DNA from: Oryzibacter oryziterrae
GTDB lineage: Bacteria; Pseudomonadota; Alphaproteobacteria; Rhizobiales; Pleomorphomonadaceae
Length of the DNA: 64,000 nt
Assembly (NCBI RefSeq): GCF_021864535.1
Contig: NZ_JAKJIC010000008.1
Coordinates: forward strand, 1-64,000
Direction: 5' to 3'
The notes beneath the pieces were generated by a model that made no database searches, was not told the origin of the DNA, and saw only the letters and a program-made list of their open reading frames with translations. Below are positions 52,865 through 61,502 of the stretch, one piece after another. The translations under genes were made by a program, and so were the position numbers. Within the stretch, counting starts at the first letter, position 1, and every line of letters begins with the position of its first letter.

Positions 52865-53131
52865 ATGCAATCGACCAAATCATTGATCGTGGACGCCGTT
52901 TGCCGCTTCCCCGTGCAAGAGACGGCAGCCTGGCGTGAACTGAACAAAGGCCCCGCCACCGCGGAAATCGATCACATTGAAGCCCGCGCCGCCTCCATCA
53001 ACACCACCGACTGCCTGTTCGACGGCGAAGCGACGATCGTCCTCAAGGACGCCCGCGCCCTGCAGGCGATGATCTTCGGACGGTTCGATGGCCGCCGCGC
53101 TGAAGTCGAGCGCATCGTCATTGCCGCCTGA
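52865..53131 (+). CDS. Small hypothetical protein (88 aa)
   Basis: An 88-residue soluble protein with regular composition (MQSTKSLIVDAVCRFPVQET...RAEVERIVIAA). It may pack an N-terminal strand/helix and a C-terminal helix. No family recognised. The ATG at 52865 lies after AAGGGACCACAATAAA. The codon use is host-like and the frame is open over its full length, so it is probably real. Confidence 0.6.
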   Translation: MQSTKSLIVDAVCRFPVQETAAWRELNKGPATAEIDHIEARAASINTTDCLFDGEATIVLKDARALQAMIFGRFDGRRAEVERIVIAA

Positions 53132-53145
53132 TCACGGTTTGCATG

Positions 53146-53173
53146 AAAAAGGGGAAGGCGCAGGCGCCTCCCC
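53146..53173 (-). terminator. Terminator-like hairpin, T-rich on the minus strand
   Basis: GGGGAAGGCGC (53151-53161) pairs with GCGCCTCCCC (53164-53173) with one bulge, followed on the minus strand by CTTTTTC. It sits 14 bases after the plus-strand gene and about 117 bases after the tiny minus-strand gene at 53290. Confidence 0.6.
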
Positions 53174-53289
53174 CTGAATTGCTTTTGAGCCTGCCGAACT
53201 GACGGGCTCACGATCGTCGACGTTGAAGACTGCCCGGTGCTCAATGCCCCTGTTCTTTTCGAACAAGGCCGCACCAATGGGGCAAAGCC

Positions 53290-53373
53290 TCAGATCACGC
53301 CGGCAACGATCGCGACGACGAATAAGAACGCCGCACACACAATCAACGTGTTGAGACTTCTGGTCATGCTCAT
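53290..53373 (-). CDS. Tiny single-span membrane protein (27 aa)
   Basis: A 28-codon frame beginning MSMTRSLNTLIV and ending AIVAGVI. It encodes a short basic N terminus and one hydrophobic helix, CAAFLFVVAIVAGV. GAGAGGGATGG lies about ten bases upstream of the ATG at 53373, and a minus-strand terminator follows. Tiny proteins of this form (a few basic residues plus one span) are found in Rhizobiales but are seldom annotated. Topology is predicted from sequence; function unknown. Confidence 0.55.
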   Translation of the reverse strand: MSMTRSLNTLIVCAAFLFVVAIVAGVI

Positions 53374-53802
53374 CGCGGGCCATCCCTCTCGTTAGTGATC
53401 GGTGCCAGCCATATTGCAGCCGGCACACCAGGCTTCTCGTTCGTGCCCCAGCCCTATCGGCCGAGTTTCCTGCAGGAGAGCATAGGCCATGAAGGCGCTC
53501 TTCCATCAGGGCGCAGAGGGAAACTGTATCCCCAAAATCGGAAATGACAATAGATTTCGTTCATGCACCGCAGCAATCCACAAAATGGCCAGCGAAGACA
53601 GCCGATTAATGCGGGATTGAAGCGATTTAACAAATATGCAGGATTTACTACATACTGAAGAATTAAATCTGACGGAAAATACTTGGAAACTACTGAGTTT
53701 CGACAGTAGCTGTCGCGCAGACAGCAATATTCGGACCCGGGAACATCCCGGATCCGATGGACCAAACAGGCAACGAAGTGTAACGGGCTGGCGATGCCGG
53801 GA
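53374..53802. other. Gene-free region left of the CBS-domain gene
   Basis: 429 bases, AT-rich at 53560-53700. Short frames occur but none looks genuine. It may hold the promoter of the tiny membrane protein. Confidence 0.4.
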
Positions 53803-54237
53803 TCACGCCGTGAACAGGTAGTTCCGGAATTCCGACGTCTCCAGGGCAATCTCCGCCATGCGATGCTTGACGACGTCGCCAATCGAGATCAATCCGACCA
53901 GCACACCACCTTCAACAACCGGCATGTGGCGGAAGCGCCCGGTGGTCATCATTTCCATGATGTCCTCAAGCGTATCGGCCTTGGAACAGGTGGATACCGC
54001 CCGCGTCATGAACTGCGAGACCGCTTCGTCCAGCGCAGCCGGTCCCTGCAGCGCCAGAACGCGCACCACGTCGCGCTCGGACAGGATGCCCACAACGCGG
54101 CGTGCTTCATCGACCATGACAAGAACGCCGATGCGCTTCTCGGCAAGCCGCGCAACCGCGCGACCAAGCGACATCGTGGAGTCTCCCGTGACGACTTCGT
54201 TGCCCTTGAGCGACAAGATCTGCTTTACGGTGGTCAT
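53803..54237 (-). CDS. Two-CBS-domain protein
   Basis: A 144-residue protein made only of a CBS pair (Bateman module): VKQILSLKGNEVVTGDSTMSLGRAVARLAEKRIGVLVMVDEARRVVGILSERDVVRVLAL and VSQFMTRAVSTCSKADTLEDIMEMMTTGRFRHMPVVEGGVLVGLISIGDVVK. CBS pairs bind adenosine nucleotides and act as energy sensors; here no effector domain is attached. GGAGGATTTTTCAG precedes the ATG at 54237. Confidence 0.93.
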   Translation of the reverse strand: MTTVKQILSLKGNEVVTGDSTMSLGRAVARLAEKRIGVLVMVDEARRVVGILSERDVVRVLALQGPAALDEAVSQFMTRAVSTCSKADTLEDIMEMMTTGRFRHMPVVEGGVLVGLISIGDVVKHRMAEIALETSEFRNYLFTA

Positions 54238-54506
54238 CTGAAAAATCCTCCGCTTGCGCCTGAATGTGACTGTCGTGGAATGCCTGCTGCAATCAGCGGG
54301 ACGCCGCCTCTCCCAAAGCGCACGCCCTCGCCGAATAGAGCGACGGGCATCACACCACGGTGACGCGCCCAACAGCCTTCCGCTCCAAGTCCTCCCGGAA
54401 GCCGTCCGCAGGCACGACCGTGGATCATGATGGATGCAAAGGCGGCCCAAGATCAAGTCAAATTTCAGAGACCTTCAAATACGTACTACCACATCGCAAC
54501 AATTCA

Positions 54507-55226
54507 CTAGACGATCCGATTAACTGAACCACGATCAAATATCGAAAACAACAGAATTCCCGCAATATATCCAAACACGTTCATGAGGATTGTAACGGAA
54601 AGACCTCCATGCGAGCCGAAAATGAAGGCAAACAGAGCGTTTGCAACGAAAATAAAACCAAAAAGTCGCAAAACCTTTTCGTTTGACCACATTTCGACGA
54701 TCCCCAGCGCCTTCACATGCCACTGGTTGCCATCACCGGTCATCATCCCAGAGAAGCCACTCTGATAGACAAACCTGACGGCACCACCCAGTTGCGCACT
54801 GATCATGAATGACGGACCGATCAGAACCGACTGCGGATCCCGCGACAACACCCAGAATACCGCGGCGCCGATCGCTGCGGACATGCCGGAGAACAGTGCG
54901 AATCGCAGCGTGCCGAACCGGAAGGCCAGCGCCGAACCGAAGGCCATCATCCAGAGCATCTCGAAGACGAGATCGGAAAGAGACGTGTTGAGGAAGACGT
55001 AGGTGACGAACGTCCAGGCCTGTGCGCCCGCCCCTCCGGGCATGATGACCCCGGCAATATAGCGCAAGGGCGTGAAGCAGAAGGTCAGGAAGAAGTTCTC
55101 CGCCCCCGCCTCCGCCAGATAATACCGCTGACCGACGAAGACGGCAGCCGACACGAAGATGAAGACGATGATGGCCGAAGGCAGGTTGAACATGGGCTCC
55201 TGCCCATGACCAAGGTCGCGATTCAT
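54507..55226 (-). CDS. Rhomboid-family membrane protein lacking catalytic residues
   Basis: A 239-residue polytopic protein with about six spans. Its plan follows the alphaproteobacterial rhomboid family: WTFVTYVFLNTSLSDLVFEMLWMMAFGSALAFRFG matches the family's 'TY-FLH-S--HLLFNMLWL-AFG' stretch, and the C-terminal GYIAGILLFSIFD matches the end. However, the His-x3-Asn pair is replaced (Asn and Glu positions), and the TM6 His is absent (TILMNVFGYIAG). A Ser in LIGPSFMISA remains at the nucleophile site. It is probably an inactive rhomboid (pseudoprotease). Start 55226 or an ATG eleven codons later. GC content is below its neighbours'. Confidence 0.75.
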   Translation of the reverse strand: MNRDLGHGQEPMFNLPSAIIVFIFVSAAVFVGQRYYLAEAGAENFFLTFCFTPLRYIAGVIMPGGAGAQAWTFVTYVFLNTSLSDLVFEMLWMMAFGSALAFRFGTLRFALFSGMSAAIGAAVFWVLSRDPQSVLIGPSFMISAQLGGAVRFVYQSGFSGMMTGDGNQWHVKALGIVEMWSNEKVLRLFGFIFVANALFAFIFGSHGGLSVTILMNVFGYIAGILLFSIFDRGSVNRIV

Positions 55227-55709
55227 GACGGCTTCCAGACGCGGAACGATAAATGAAACAGTGGTGCGCCGCGCACGGAGGTCTCGGCCAGATCAGCCGT
55301 CACCATCGCCGCCGGCAGCCCACGGTCGAACGCCCGATCCATAGCGAAGAAGCGGCAAAGATGCAAAGAAAAGCCCGGCACCTGTTGCCAGGGCCGGGCC
55401 GGTCGCCTCCCCGAAGTTAACCTTCGGTGGTCTTGCCGAAAAGTGATGCTGTCAAGTTCAGAGCCAGAACTTGAGAGAAACTATGCGGAAATCATCGTTC
55501 GTTAGCAAGCGCAAGCCGTTATTAACCTTAACTCGCGCAGCCCCGGTTAGCCACCCCCTGCAACAATTAACAATTGGTTAGCACTGGCACGCGCCCTGCA
55601 AGACCTATGTCGGAACAACGACACCACAGCCCGATCTGTCTCAAAATGACAAGGGATCAGGCTGAGCCGGACCGGGATACCCTGGAATCGGCGGCAACTG
55701 GGGACCGAC
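55227..55709. other. Gene-free region with an orphan terminator
   Basis: 483 bases between divergent genes. A strong terminator at 55365-55399 faces the minus strand though no annotated gene ends there. A short open tail on the minus strand ending at 55418 (...ASLFGKTTEG) has no start. The region could encode a small RNA. Confidence 0.4.
55365..55399 (-). terminator. Orphan rho-independent terminator
   Basis: GCCCGGC (55373-55379) pairs with GCCGGGC (55393-55399), followed on the minus strand by TTTTCTTT. No protein gene ends upstream of it within 300 bases, so it may end a small RNA transcribed leftward. Confidence 0.6.
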
Positions 55710-56357
55710 ATGAAACACGCCGTCACACGCTCGCTGTACGAATATTGGACCCGCCTGCGCGGGCACCGTACCGCACCGGGACGGCACGAGGTCGAGCCCG
55801 GCGAAATCCGCAGCATCCTCGGCGACACCTTCATCCTCGAGGCGGCCGATCGCAACGTCTACAATTTCAGGCTCGCCGGTACGCGCCTCTGCGCGGCCTA
55901 CTGCCGTGAACTCAAGGGACGCAACCTCCTGGACTTCTGGTCCGGCAAGGATCGGGAGTCCGTGGCTTGCCTGCTCGCCGCGATCGTCGAAGACGGCGCT
56001 GCTGCCGTCATCGGCCTGAACGCGCAGAATGAGCGCGGCCAGATCATGCCGGTCGAAATGATGCTGCTGCCGCTGCAGCATGACGGTCCGGGGCATACCC
56101 GGATCCTCGGCTGCTTTGCCCCGATGGACCAGCCCTACTGGCTCGGAATGCTGCCCGTGATCCGCCAGCCCATCCAGAGCCTGCGCCTGATCTGGCCGGA
56201 CGAAAAGCCGTCCTTCCTGCTGCGCGGCGATCAGGCGCCGGCAAGCCCCAGCCAGGAGCCCCCTGCCCTCAGGACGGGCACCGGGCGCACTTTCGGCCAC
56301 GCCCCGGGACGCCCGGTTGGGCATCTTCGGGTCATCGATGGCGGCCGCCGGGAGTGA
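55710..56357 (+). CDS. PAS-domain protein (PAS_5 family)
   Basis: A 215-residue soluble protein. Residues ~5-150 form a PAS-type sensory domain of the alphaproteobacterial PAS_5 group: LYEYWTRLRGHRTAPGRHEVEPGEIRSILGDTFILE, YNFRLAGTRLCAAYCRELKGRNLLDFW. The C-terminal ~70 residues are Pro/Arg-rich and unstructured. No output domain is attached, so it probably acts through protein contacts. It begins a block of genes with cyclic-di-GMP associations. Confidence 0.8.
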   Translation: MKHAVTRSLYEYWTRLRGHRTAPGRHEVEPGEIRSILGDTFILEAADRNVYNFRLAGTRLCAAYCRELKGRNLLDFWSGKDRESVACLLAAIVEDGAAAVIGLNAQNERGQIMPVEMMLLPLQHDGPGHTRILGCFAPMDQPYWLGMLPVIRQPIQSLRLIWPDEKPSFLLRGDQAPASPSQEPPALRTGTGRTFGHAPGRPVGHLRVIDGGRRE

Positions 56358-56519
56358 ATCCCGCCCGGCAAGCCACATCTCAATGCCAGCAGACCGCCAC
56401 ACGCAACGCGAGTGGCGGTCTTTGCATAAGTGTATAAAAACTAGGTCGCAACATACACCCAATATTAAGCAAGGAACGCCTAGGCTCCATTTCACACCGG
56501 AGGCTATTCTCCCGTTTCA

Positions 56520-57146
56520 ATGGACGTCACAATGGCGACCCTCGCTGATCCCGATCGCGCCACGCGAAAGATGCCTAAACCGGAGAGACGCCGGTTTCAG
56601 CGCGTGAAGATCAACGTGCTCGGCCGCTTCATGCTGTCCAATCGAAATGAGTATCCTTGCCAGGTCCTGGACATGTCGCCAGGCGGTGCCGCGCTGATGA
56701 CGCCGGTATCCGGGGAACTCGGTGAACGTGTGGTCGCCTATATCGACCACGTCGGTCGCATCGAGGGGGAGATCACACGCCATCTTGAAGGCGGCTTTGC
56801 CATGACGGTCAACGCGACCGCCGGCAAACGCGAAAAGCTCGCCGCGCAGCTGACCTGGCTTGCCAACCGCGACGTACTCAATCTTCCCGAAGACCGCCGC
56901 CACGAGCGCATCACGCCGCGCCGGCCGTTCTCCGACGTTGTCATGCCCGACGGCAAGGAAGTCCGCTGCAAGATCATCGACGTGTCGCTCTCCGGCGCCG
57001 CTCTTGCGACCGACGTCCGCCCGCCGCTTGGCTCGCCGATCACCATCGGCCGCATGCGGGCCCGTGTGGTGCGCCACTTCCCCGAAGGCATCGCCGTTGA
57101 ATTCGCGATGCTGCAGTCGGAAGACATGATCAACAACAACCTTTGA
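56520..57146 (+). CDS. Tandem PilZ-domain protein
   Basis: A 208-residue protein with two PilZ domains. Domain 1 has RRRFQRVKI (RxxxR) and LDMSPGGAAL (DxSxxG). Domain 2 has DRRHERITPR and IDVSLSGAALATD. These are the residues that hold cyclic-di-GMP. Each domain is ~90 residues. It probably senses cyclic-di-GMP; partner unknown. Start 56520; MATL four codons later is possible. Confidence 0.88.
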   Translation: MDVTMATLADPDRATRKMPKPERRRFQRVKINVLGRFMLSNRNEYPCQVLDMSPGGAALMTPVSGELGERVVAYIDHVGRIEGEITRHLEGGFAMTVNATAGKREKLAAQLTWLANRDVLNLPEDRRHERITPRRPFSDVVMPDGKEVRCKIIDVSLSGAALATDVRPPLGSPITIGRMRARVVRHFPEGIAVEFAMLQSEDMINNNL

Positions 57147-57671
57147 CGCGCGATGGCGGCGACCTGATGCGAGCCCATCACGGCCCGCATTTACCCGCCA
57201 TTGACTCTGCGGCCATTTCAGCCAAAGCAATGCCGTAATTTCTCCTGCAATTTCCGACGCTTCGTAGGCATTGCAAAGGATTTTAGGCGTCGAGGGCGCA
57301 AGCCGCAGCCCAACCGTTGCCATGGCATTAAGAGCCCTGCCCCGGCTATTTCCCCTTCGCCGTTAATATTCGCGCCCAGCACCGGGGCATGGCCGTCTCT
57401 GCCGAAAAGTCGCTGCTTTCCGGTCCCTGTGCCGCCCCGACGCAGGGAGCGACACCGCATTGAACGGTAAACATTCACGAACTCACCTGACGCCGACGGT
57501 AAACGCCACCTCAACAAGGCGTATTGGCCCATAGTAAAAATTAGGTTATCCGAAACCAATACAAAGTTAATCAGAGATTATTTCGGCACTGAAAGTTTGA
57601 ATTCCTGATTTCACGCGACCTCAAAATCATTGTGTCAATCTCCCTAGCAACAACAGGGAGACGTCACGACG
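57147..57671. other. Gene-free region before the LapG-type gene
   Basis: 525 bases without a supported gene. The last ~150 bases (57535-57671) are AT-rich and carry the promoter of the gene at 57672, which is preceded by AACAGGGAGACG. Confidence 0.45.
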
Positions 57672-58274
57672 ATGTTCAAGATCGCGACGCTTAAGAATAT
57701 AACGCTATTTAGCTTGATCGTCATGGGCAGCAGCGAAGCATTTGCTACCCAGAAAATGATGGAGATCAAGGGAACCACGCCGCCGCCGATTGGATATATC
57801 CAGTTCTGCGGAGTTCATCCTGACGATTGCCGCCCCTACGTGCGCCCCAACCAGATCGTTCGTCTGGACACAAACTCATGGACTCAGTTGTCGCAGGTCA
57901 ACTCCGGCGTCAACGCGGCCGTCATGCCGGCCACGGACATGCAGATCTATGGCGTCATCGAGCGCTGGGAATATCCCAAGGTCGCCGGTGACTGCGAGGA
58001 CTATGTCCTGGAAAAGCGGCGCGAACTGGTGAACGTCGGCTGGCCGGAGAGCGCCTTGCTGATCACGGTTGTCCGCGATGAGGCCGGCGACGGCCATGCG
58101 GTCCTGACGGTCCGGACTGACCGCGGTGACGTGGTGCTGGACAACAAGACCGACCAGATCCTCGTTTGGGCCGATACGCCCTATTCCTACCTGAAGCGAC
58201 AGTCCCCTGCGAACCCCAACAGCTGGGACCTGATCCAGGATGCACGGACCTCCCTTGTGGGCTCGGTCAACTGA
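57672..58274 (+). CDS. Periplasmic transglutaminase-like cysteine peptidase (C93, LapG type)
   Basis: A 200-residue exported protein of the bacterial transglutaminase-like cysteine proteinase family (DUF920, peptidase C93), to which LapG belongs. A signal peptide ends in SEAFA-TQ. The catalytic triad is Cys108 in VAGDCEDYVLEKRREL, His142 in DGHAVLTV and Asp157 in VVLDNKT. LapG cuts adhesins from the cell surface and is held inactive by the cyclic-di-GMP receptor LapD. The preceding PilZ gene and the GGDEF-EAL gene beyond suggest control of this kind, but no LapD or adhesin is adjacent. Confidence 0.87.
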   Translation: MFKIATLKNITLFSLIVMGSSEAFATQKMMEIKGTTPPPIGYIQFCGVHPDDCRPYVRPNQIVRLDTNSWTQLSQVNSGVNAAVMPATDMQIYGVIERWEYPKVAGDCEDYVLEKRRELVNVGWPESALLITVVRDEAGDGHAVLTVRTDRGDVVLDNKTDQILVWADTPYSYLKRQSPANPNSWDLIQDARTSLVGSVN

Positions 58275-58594
58275 TCAACGCGTTGGAACAGCCATGGACT
58301 TTGCCGGTGCCGGGAACCCCAGCACCGGCTTTTTGCTGTCCATGGAAGACGGACGGCCGAGTGCTGACGGCATCAGGCGCAGGTGCCTGCAGGCCAGAGA
58401 CTTTACTAGTCGTTACAGCTCATGACGCTGTGACGGCCTGAAATGGGACGGGTTCGGGATGAGGGACTGGCGATGTGCGTCATGCGCAGACCGACGGAAG
58501 CGCTGACCTTCGGTTCGGGAGGCATCCAATCTCGCGACAGGTACGCAGACCAACCGCAGAGAGAAGACACCGGGCTTGCCCCAAAGACACGCAG
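58275..58594. other. Convergent intergenic region
   Basis: 320 bases between the LapG-type gene (plus) and the GGDEF-EAL gene (minus). It holds the terminator at 58303-58334; nothing else was recognised. Confidence 0.5.
58303..58334 (+). terminator. Rho-independent terminator of the LapG-type gene
   Basis: GCCGGTGC (58303-58310) pairs with GCACCGGC (58322-58329), followed by TTTTT. It lies 28 bases past the stop. Confidence 0.85.
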
Positions 58595-60646
58595 TCAGAT
58601 GCCAGCGGCTGCCAACAAGGGCTCAGACTTGACGCCGGGCATGGACGACGCCATGCGGTCGCCGATCTGCCGCAACTGCTGAACCGCCGCCTGCTCGTCG
58701 GGATAATTGGCATCGCGCCAGGCTTCAAAGGCGTCCGCCGGCATGGGCTTGGCGAAATAATAGCCCTGCACCAGATTGCAGCCGAGCGATTTGACTTCCG
58801 CCAGCTGCTCGGCCGTCTCGACACCCTCGGCAACAACATCGCAATCGATGGCGCGCCCAATACCGATGATGGCGGAGACCAGTGACTTCATCTGCTTGTC
58901 GTGACCGATGCGCCGAACGAAGGTCTGATCAATCTTGAGACGATCCGGCTTGAGATGCGACAGATAGGCGATGTTGCTATAGCCGGTCCCGAAATCGTCG
59001 AGCGCCAGTCGGACCCCGAGCTGCTCCAGGCCTTCGAGATTGCGCGAGACGACGGCATCATCGCCGAGGATGACGCCCTCGGTGATCTCAAGCTCCAGCC
59101 GATGAGGATGGAGATTGTGCAGCCTGAGGAGATCGCGCACCTGCGACACGAACTCCCGCTGCTGGAAGTGCATGGCCGAGACGTTGACCGCCACGGTCGG
59201 CGGGTGCTGCCATTTCTTGGACCAAGCGGCCGCCGTGCGGATGGCCTGATCGAGCACGAAGTTGTCGATTTCGAGAATGAGTTCGCTGGTCTCGGCGGCC
59301 GGGATGAACAGCGCCGGCGGCACCATGGCCCCCGTCTCGCGATCATACCAACGCAACAGCGCTTCGGCCGAGGGAACATGCGGATAGGCGACATTCACCT
59401 GCGGCTGCCAATGCAGCTGCAACTGGCCATCCTTGAGAGCATTGCGCAGACGATCGCGGATCGTCAGCACGCGCTGCCGTTCCTGCCGGATCTCCGCGTC
59501 GTAGAACTGCAGCCGCCCGGCCCCTTGCCGCTTGGCCTTGTAGAGGGCAAGGTCGGCAAATTGCAGCGCTTCGCGCACCGTCGTCGCATCGGATGGGCAG
59601 AAGGCCGCGCCGGCCGAGCAGCGGACCACGATCTCGGTGGTGCCGAACTGAACCGACGTGTTGAGCTGGGTGAACGCCGAGCGCAACATGGTGACCGCGC
59701 CGGCATCGAAGAACCCGTCGATCGGCAGCGCGACGACGAACTCGTCACCGCCCCAGCGTGCAACGTGGGAGTTCGGACCGAAGTTGGCCGTCAGCTGCCG
59801 GACGAACGCCCGTAGCACGGTGTCGCCGGCCATGTGCCCGAACTCGTCGTTGACCTCCTTGAAATCATCGACGTCGAGAACAACCAAGGCCAACGGCAGA
59901 CGGTCGCTGCTGCGCTCGTAGCTGTCGATCCATTTTTCAAAGCCCTGACGGTTCAGGAGCCCGGTCGTCGCGTCGTGACTTGCCTGGAACTCGGCTTCGC
60001 GCCTCGACTTGCTGTTCAGCCCCAGGAGCATGAGCATCGACGCAACAGCGCCAAGCAGGGAGATGAACAGCTTGAGCAAGGCATGTCGGCTGGCGTCCAG
60101 CGCCTTGCCTTGCATGTCAATCAGCACCGCGCTCTGAACATTGAGCTCCTCGTTCATCCGCTCGAACAAGGTCTTCAAGCGCGTGAGGTCATGGGTGAGT
60201 GCCTGCCTGAAGCCCGCGTCCGTGATGTCCCCCGTGGCCATTGCGGCGATCACACCATTGCCAAGTTCCTGAATCTGGCTGGTGTAGACCCCAAAAGGGG
60301 ACTCAGCCCCACCCTCGAGATCGGAGACATTGTGAACGAGAGGCAGGAGATTCTTGATGTAGCTCGCAAGCATGGCCAAGTCGGTTGTCGACAGCGACTT
60401 GTGCCCCCCGATGTCGAAGAGCGACTCCATCCCGCCGAGCGACTTCAGCTTCTCGATGACCCAGCGATTGGCAGCGAAACTCAAACTGGGTCGGGAACTC
60501 TCGATGCTTTGAACCGTGTTGTAGGCGTCAATCGCCGTATTCTCGGCAAAGACGATCAAACCCAAACAAAGCGCGATCGGGGCCGTCGTTCGCAAGTATT
60601 TTGCCTTGGCGATGGTCTGCAGATGCAGACGACGCAATAGTTTCAT
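58595..60646 (-). CDS. Membrane GGDEF-EAL protein
   Basis: A 683-residue inner-membrane enzyme of cyclic-di-GMP turnover. TM1 (IALCLGLIVFAENTAIDAY, ~25-45) and TM2 (LLKLFISLLGAVASMLMLLGL, ~190-210) flank a helical periplasmic sensor of ~145 residues. No HAMP is obvious. The GGDEF domain keeps RWGGDEFVVALP (~297). The EAL domain keeps PSAEALLRWYD, LELEITEG, LDDFGTGYSNIAYLSHLKPDRLKID and VAEGVET, so both active sites look intact. Which activity dominates cannot be told. It ends with SEPLLAAAGI. It lies next to PilZ and LapG-type genes. Confidence 0.94.
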   Translation of the reverse strand: MKLLRRLHLQTIAKAKYLRTTAPIALCLGLIVFAENTAIDAYNTVQSIESSRPSLSFAANRWVIEKLKSLGGMESLFDIGGHKSLSTTDLAMLASYIKNLLPLVHNVSDLEGGAESPFGVYTSQIQELGNGVIAAMATGDITDAGFRQALTHDLTRLKTLFERMNEELNVQSAVLIDMQGKALDASRHALLKLFISLLGAVASMLMLLGLNSKSRREAEFQASHDATTGLLNRQGFEKWIDSYERSSDRLPLALVVLDVDDFKEVNDEFGHMAGDTVLRAFVRQLTANFGPNSHVARWGGDEFVVALPIDGFFDAGAVTMLRSAFTQLNTSVQFGTTEIVVRCSAGAAFCPSDATTVREALQFADLALYKAKRQGAGRLQFYDAEIRQERQRVLTIRDRLRNALKDGQLQLHWQPQVNVAYPHVPSAEALLRWYDRETGAMVPPALFIPAAETSELILEIDNFVLDQAIRTAAAWSKKWQHPPTVAVNVSAMHFQQREFVSQVRDLLRLHNLHPHRLELEITEGVILGDDAVVSRNLEGLEQLGVRLALDDFGTGYSNIAYLSHLKPDRLKIDQTFVRRIGHDKQMKSLVSAIIGIGRAIDCDVVAEGVETAEQLAEVKSLGCNLVQGYYFAKPMPADAFEAWRDANYPDEQAAVQQLRQIGDRMASSMPGVKSEPLLAAAGI

Positions 60647-60987
60647 CAGGAACCATCCGGCCTTTGCTCAACCGCCCTCAAGTTCGGCGACTATGACCGA
60701 ACCTTTCGAAAGGCGTTTATCTCTTGGCGCAAATCATTGCTGCGCAAGAGCGATCCTGGCAAAGACAGGTTGCGGAAACGTTTCTAATTCTTCGGCTTGA
60801 TCAAAAGGAGGCCATAAAAGAGACAAATTCCCAATCACGCTTCAATTCGTGAATTGAGTGCGTCAAAATAAATATATCTCAAAGCTAATCAAACGGACAA
60901 CTGGCCACCTCAACCTGATGTGGCAGCCTGTACGACATAACACTTGACGTGGTCGCCCCATCGGGAAATGGGGCGGGCAACAAGGTC
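60647..60987. promoter_or_regulatory. Intergenic region upstream of the GGDEF-EAL gene
   Basis: 341 bases. The GGDEF-EAL promoter should lie in it (AT-rich near 60835-60890). No gene is supported. Confidence 0.4.
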
Positions 60988-61317
60988 TTACTGGAACGTT
61001 TGCGCCAGCACCACAAAGAACGGCAACAGCATCACGCCCGAGCACAGGCTCCAGGCACCTGCAATCGCTGTGGATGCAAACAGCCAGCCAACCGGGCGAT
61101 GTTCGATGACACGGCCACGAATGGCGTTCCGCATCAGGATTGCCGGACCGGCAAACATGATGAGGAACGTCTGGGCAATACCCATCAGCATGGAGTCGCC
61201 CTTCAGCTCGAAGCGCGCCGGTTCGGTCGTGAACAGCTGATAACCCGAGGACAGAATGCCCGCGAGCACGAAGCCGATGGCAATCGAAAAACTGGCCAGC
61301 ACCAGATCCTGAGACAT
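60988..61317 (-). CDS. Small membrane protein of unknown function
   Basis: A 109-residue protein with three predicted spans: LASFSIAIGFVLAGILSSGYQLF, LMGIAQTFLIMFAGPAIL and VGWLFASTAIAGAWSLCSGVMLLPFFVVL. A family resembling this (conserved in Rhizobiales) is thought to exist as a DUF, but I do not assign it. The start at 61317 (MSQDLVLASF) is followed by AT-rich upstream sequence. Divergent from the gene at 61503. Confidence 0.75.
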   Translation of the reverse strand: MSQDLVLASFSIAIGFVLAGILSSGYQLFTTEPARFELKGDSMLMGIAQTFLIMFAGPAILMRNAIRGRVIEHRPVGWLFASTAIAGAWSLCSGVMLLPFFVVLAQTFQ

Positions 61318-61502
61318 ATCTTTAACCCCGAATTAACCCAAATCCGAAATGAAACATTAAGGACTGTTTCGGCAAGCGAGTCGCAAATGGCGGGCCAGCA
61401 GCGATCTGGACCTGATATTGGCGATTTTCCGCGCAGTCTCCCAGATTTTCCAGGCCACGAGGACAATCGAGCCTCGGGACTGTTTCATTTCGGGAGTTGG
61501 GT

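Noticed and set aside
55418-55480. A short minus-strand peptide ending ASLFGKTTEG before the orphan terminator
   Set aside because: The frame is closed by a stop just upstream and has no start codon or ribosome site.
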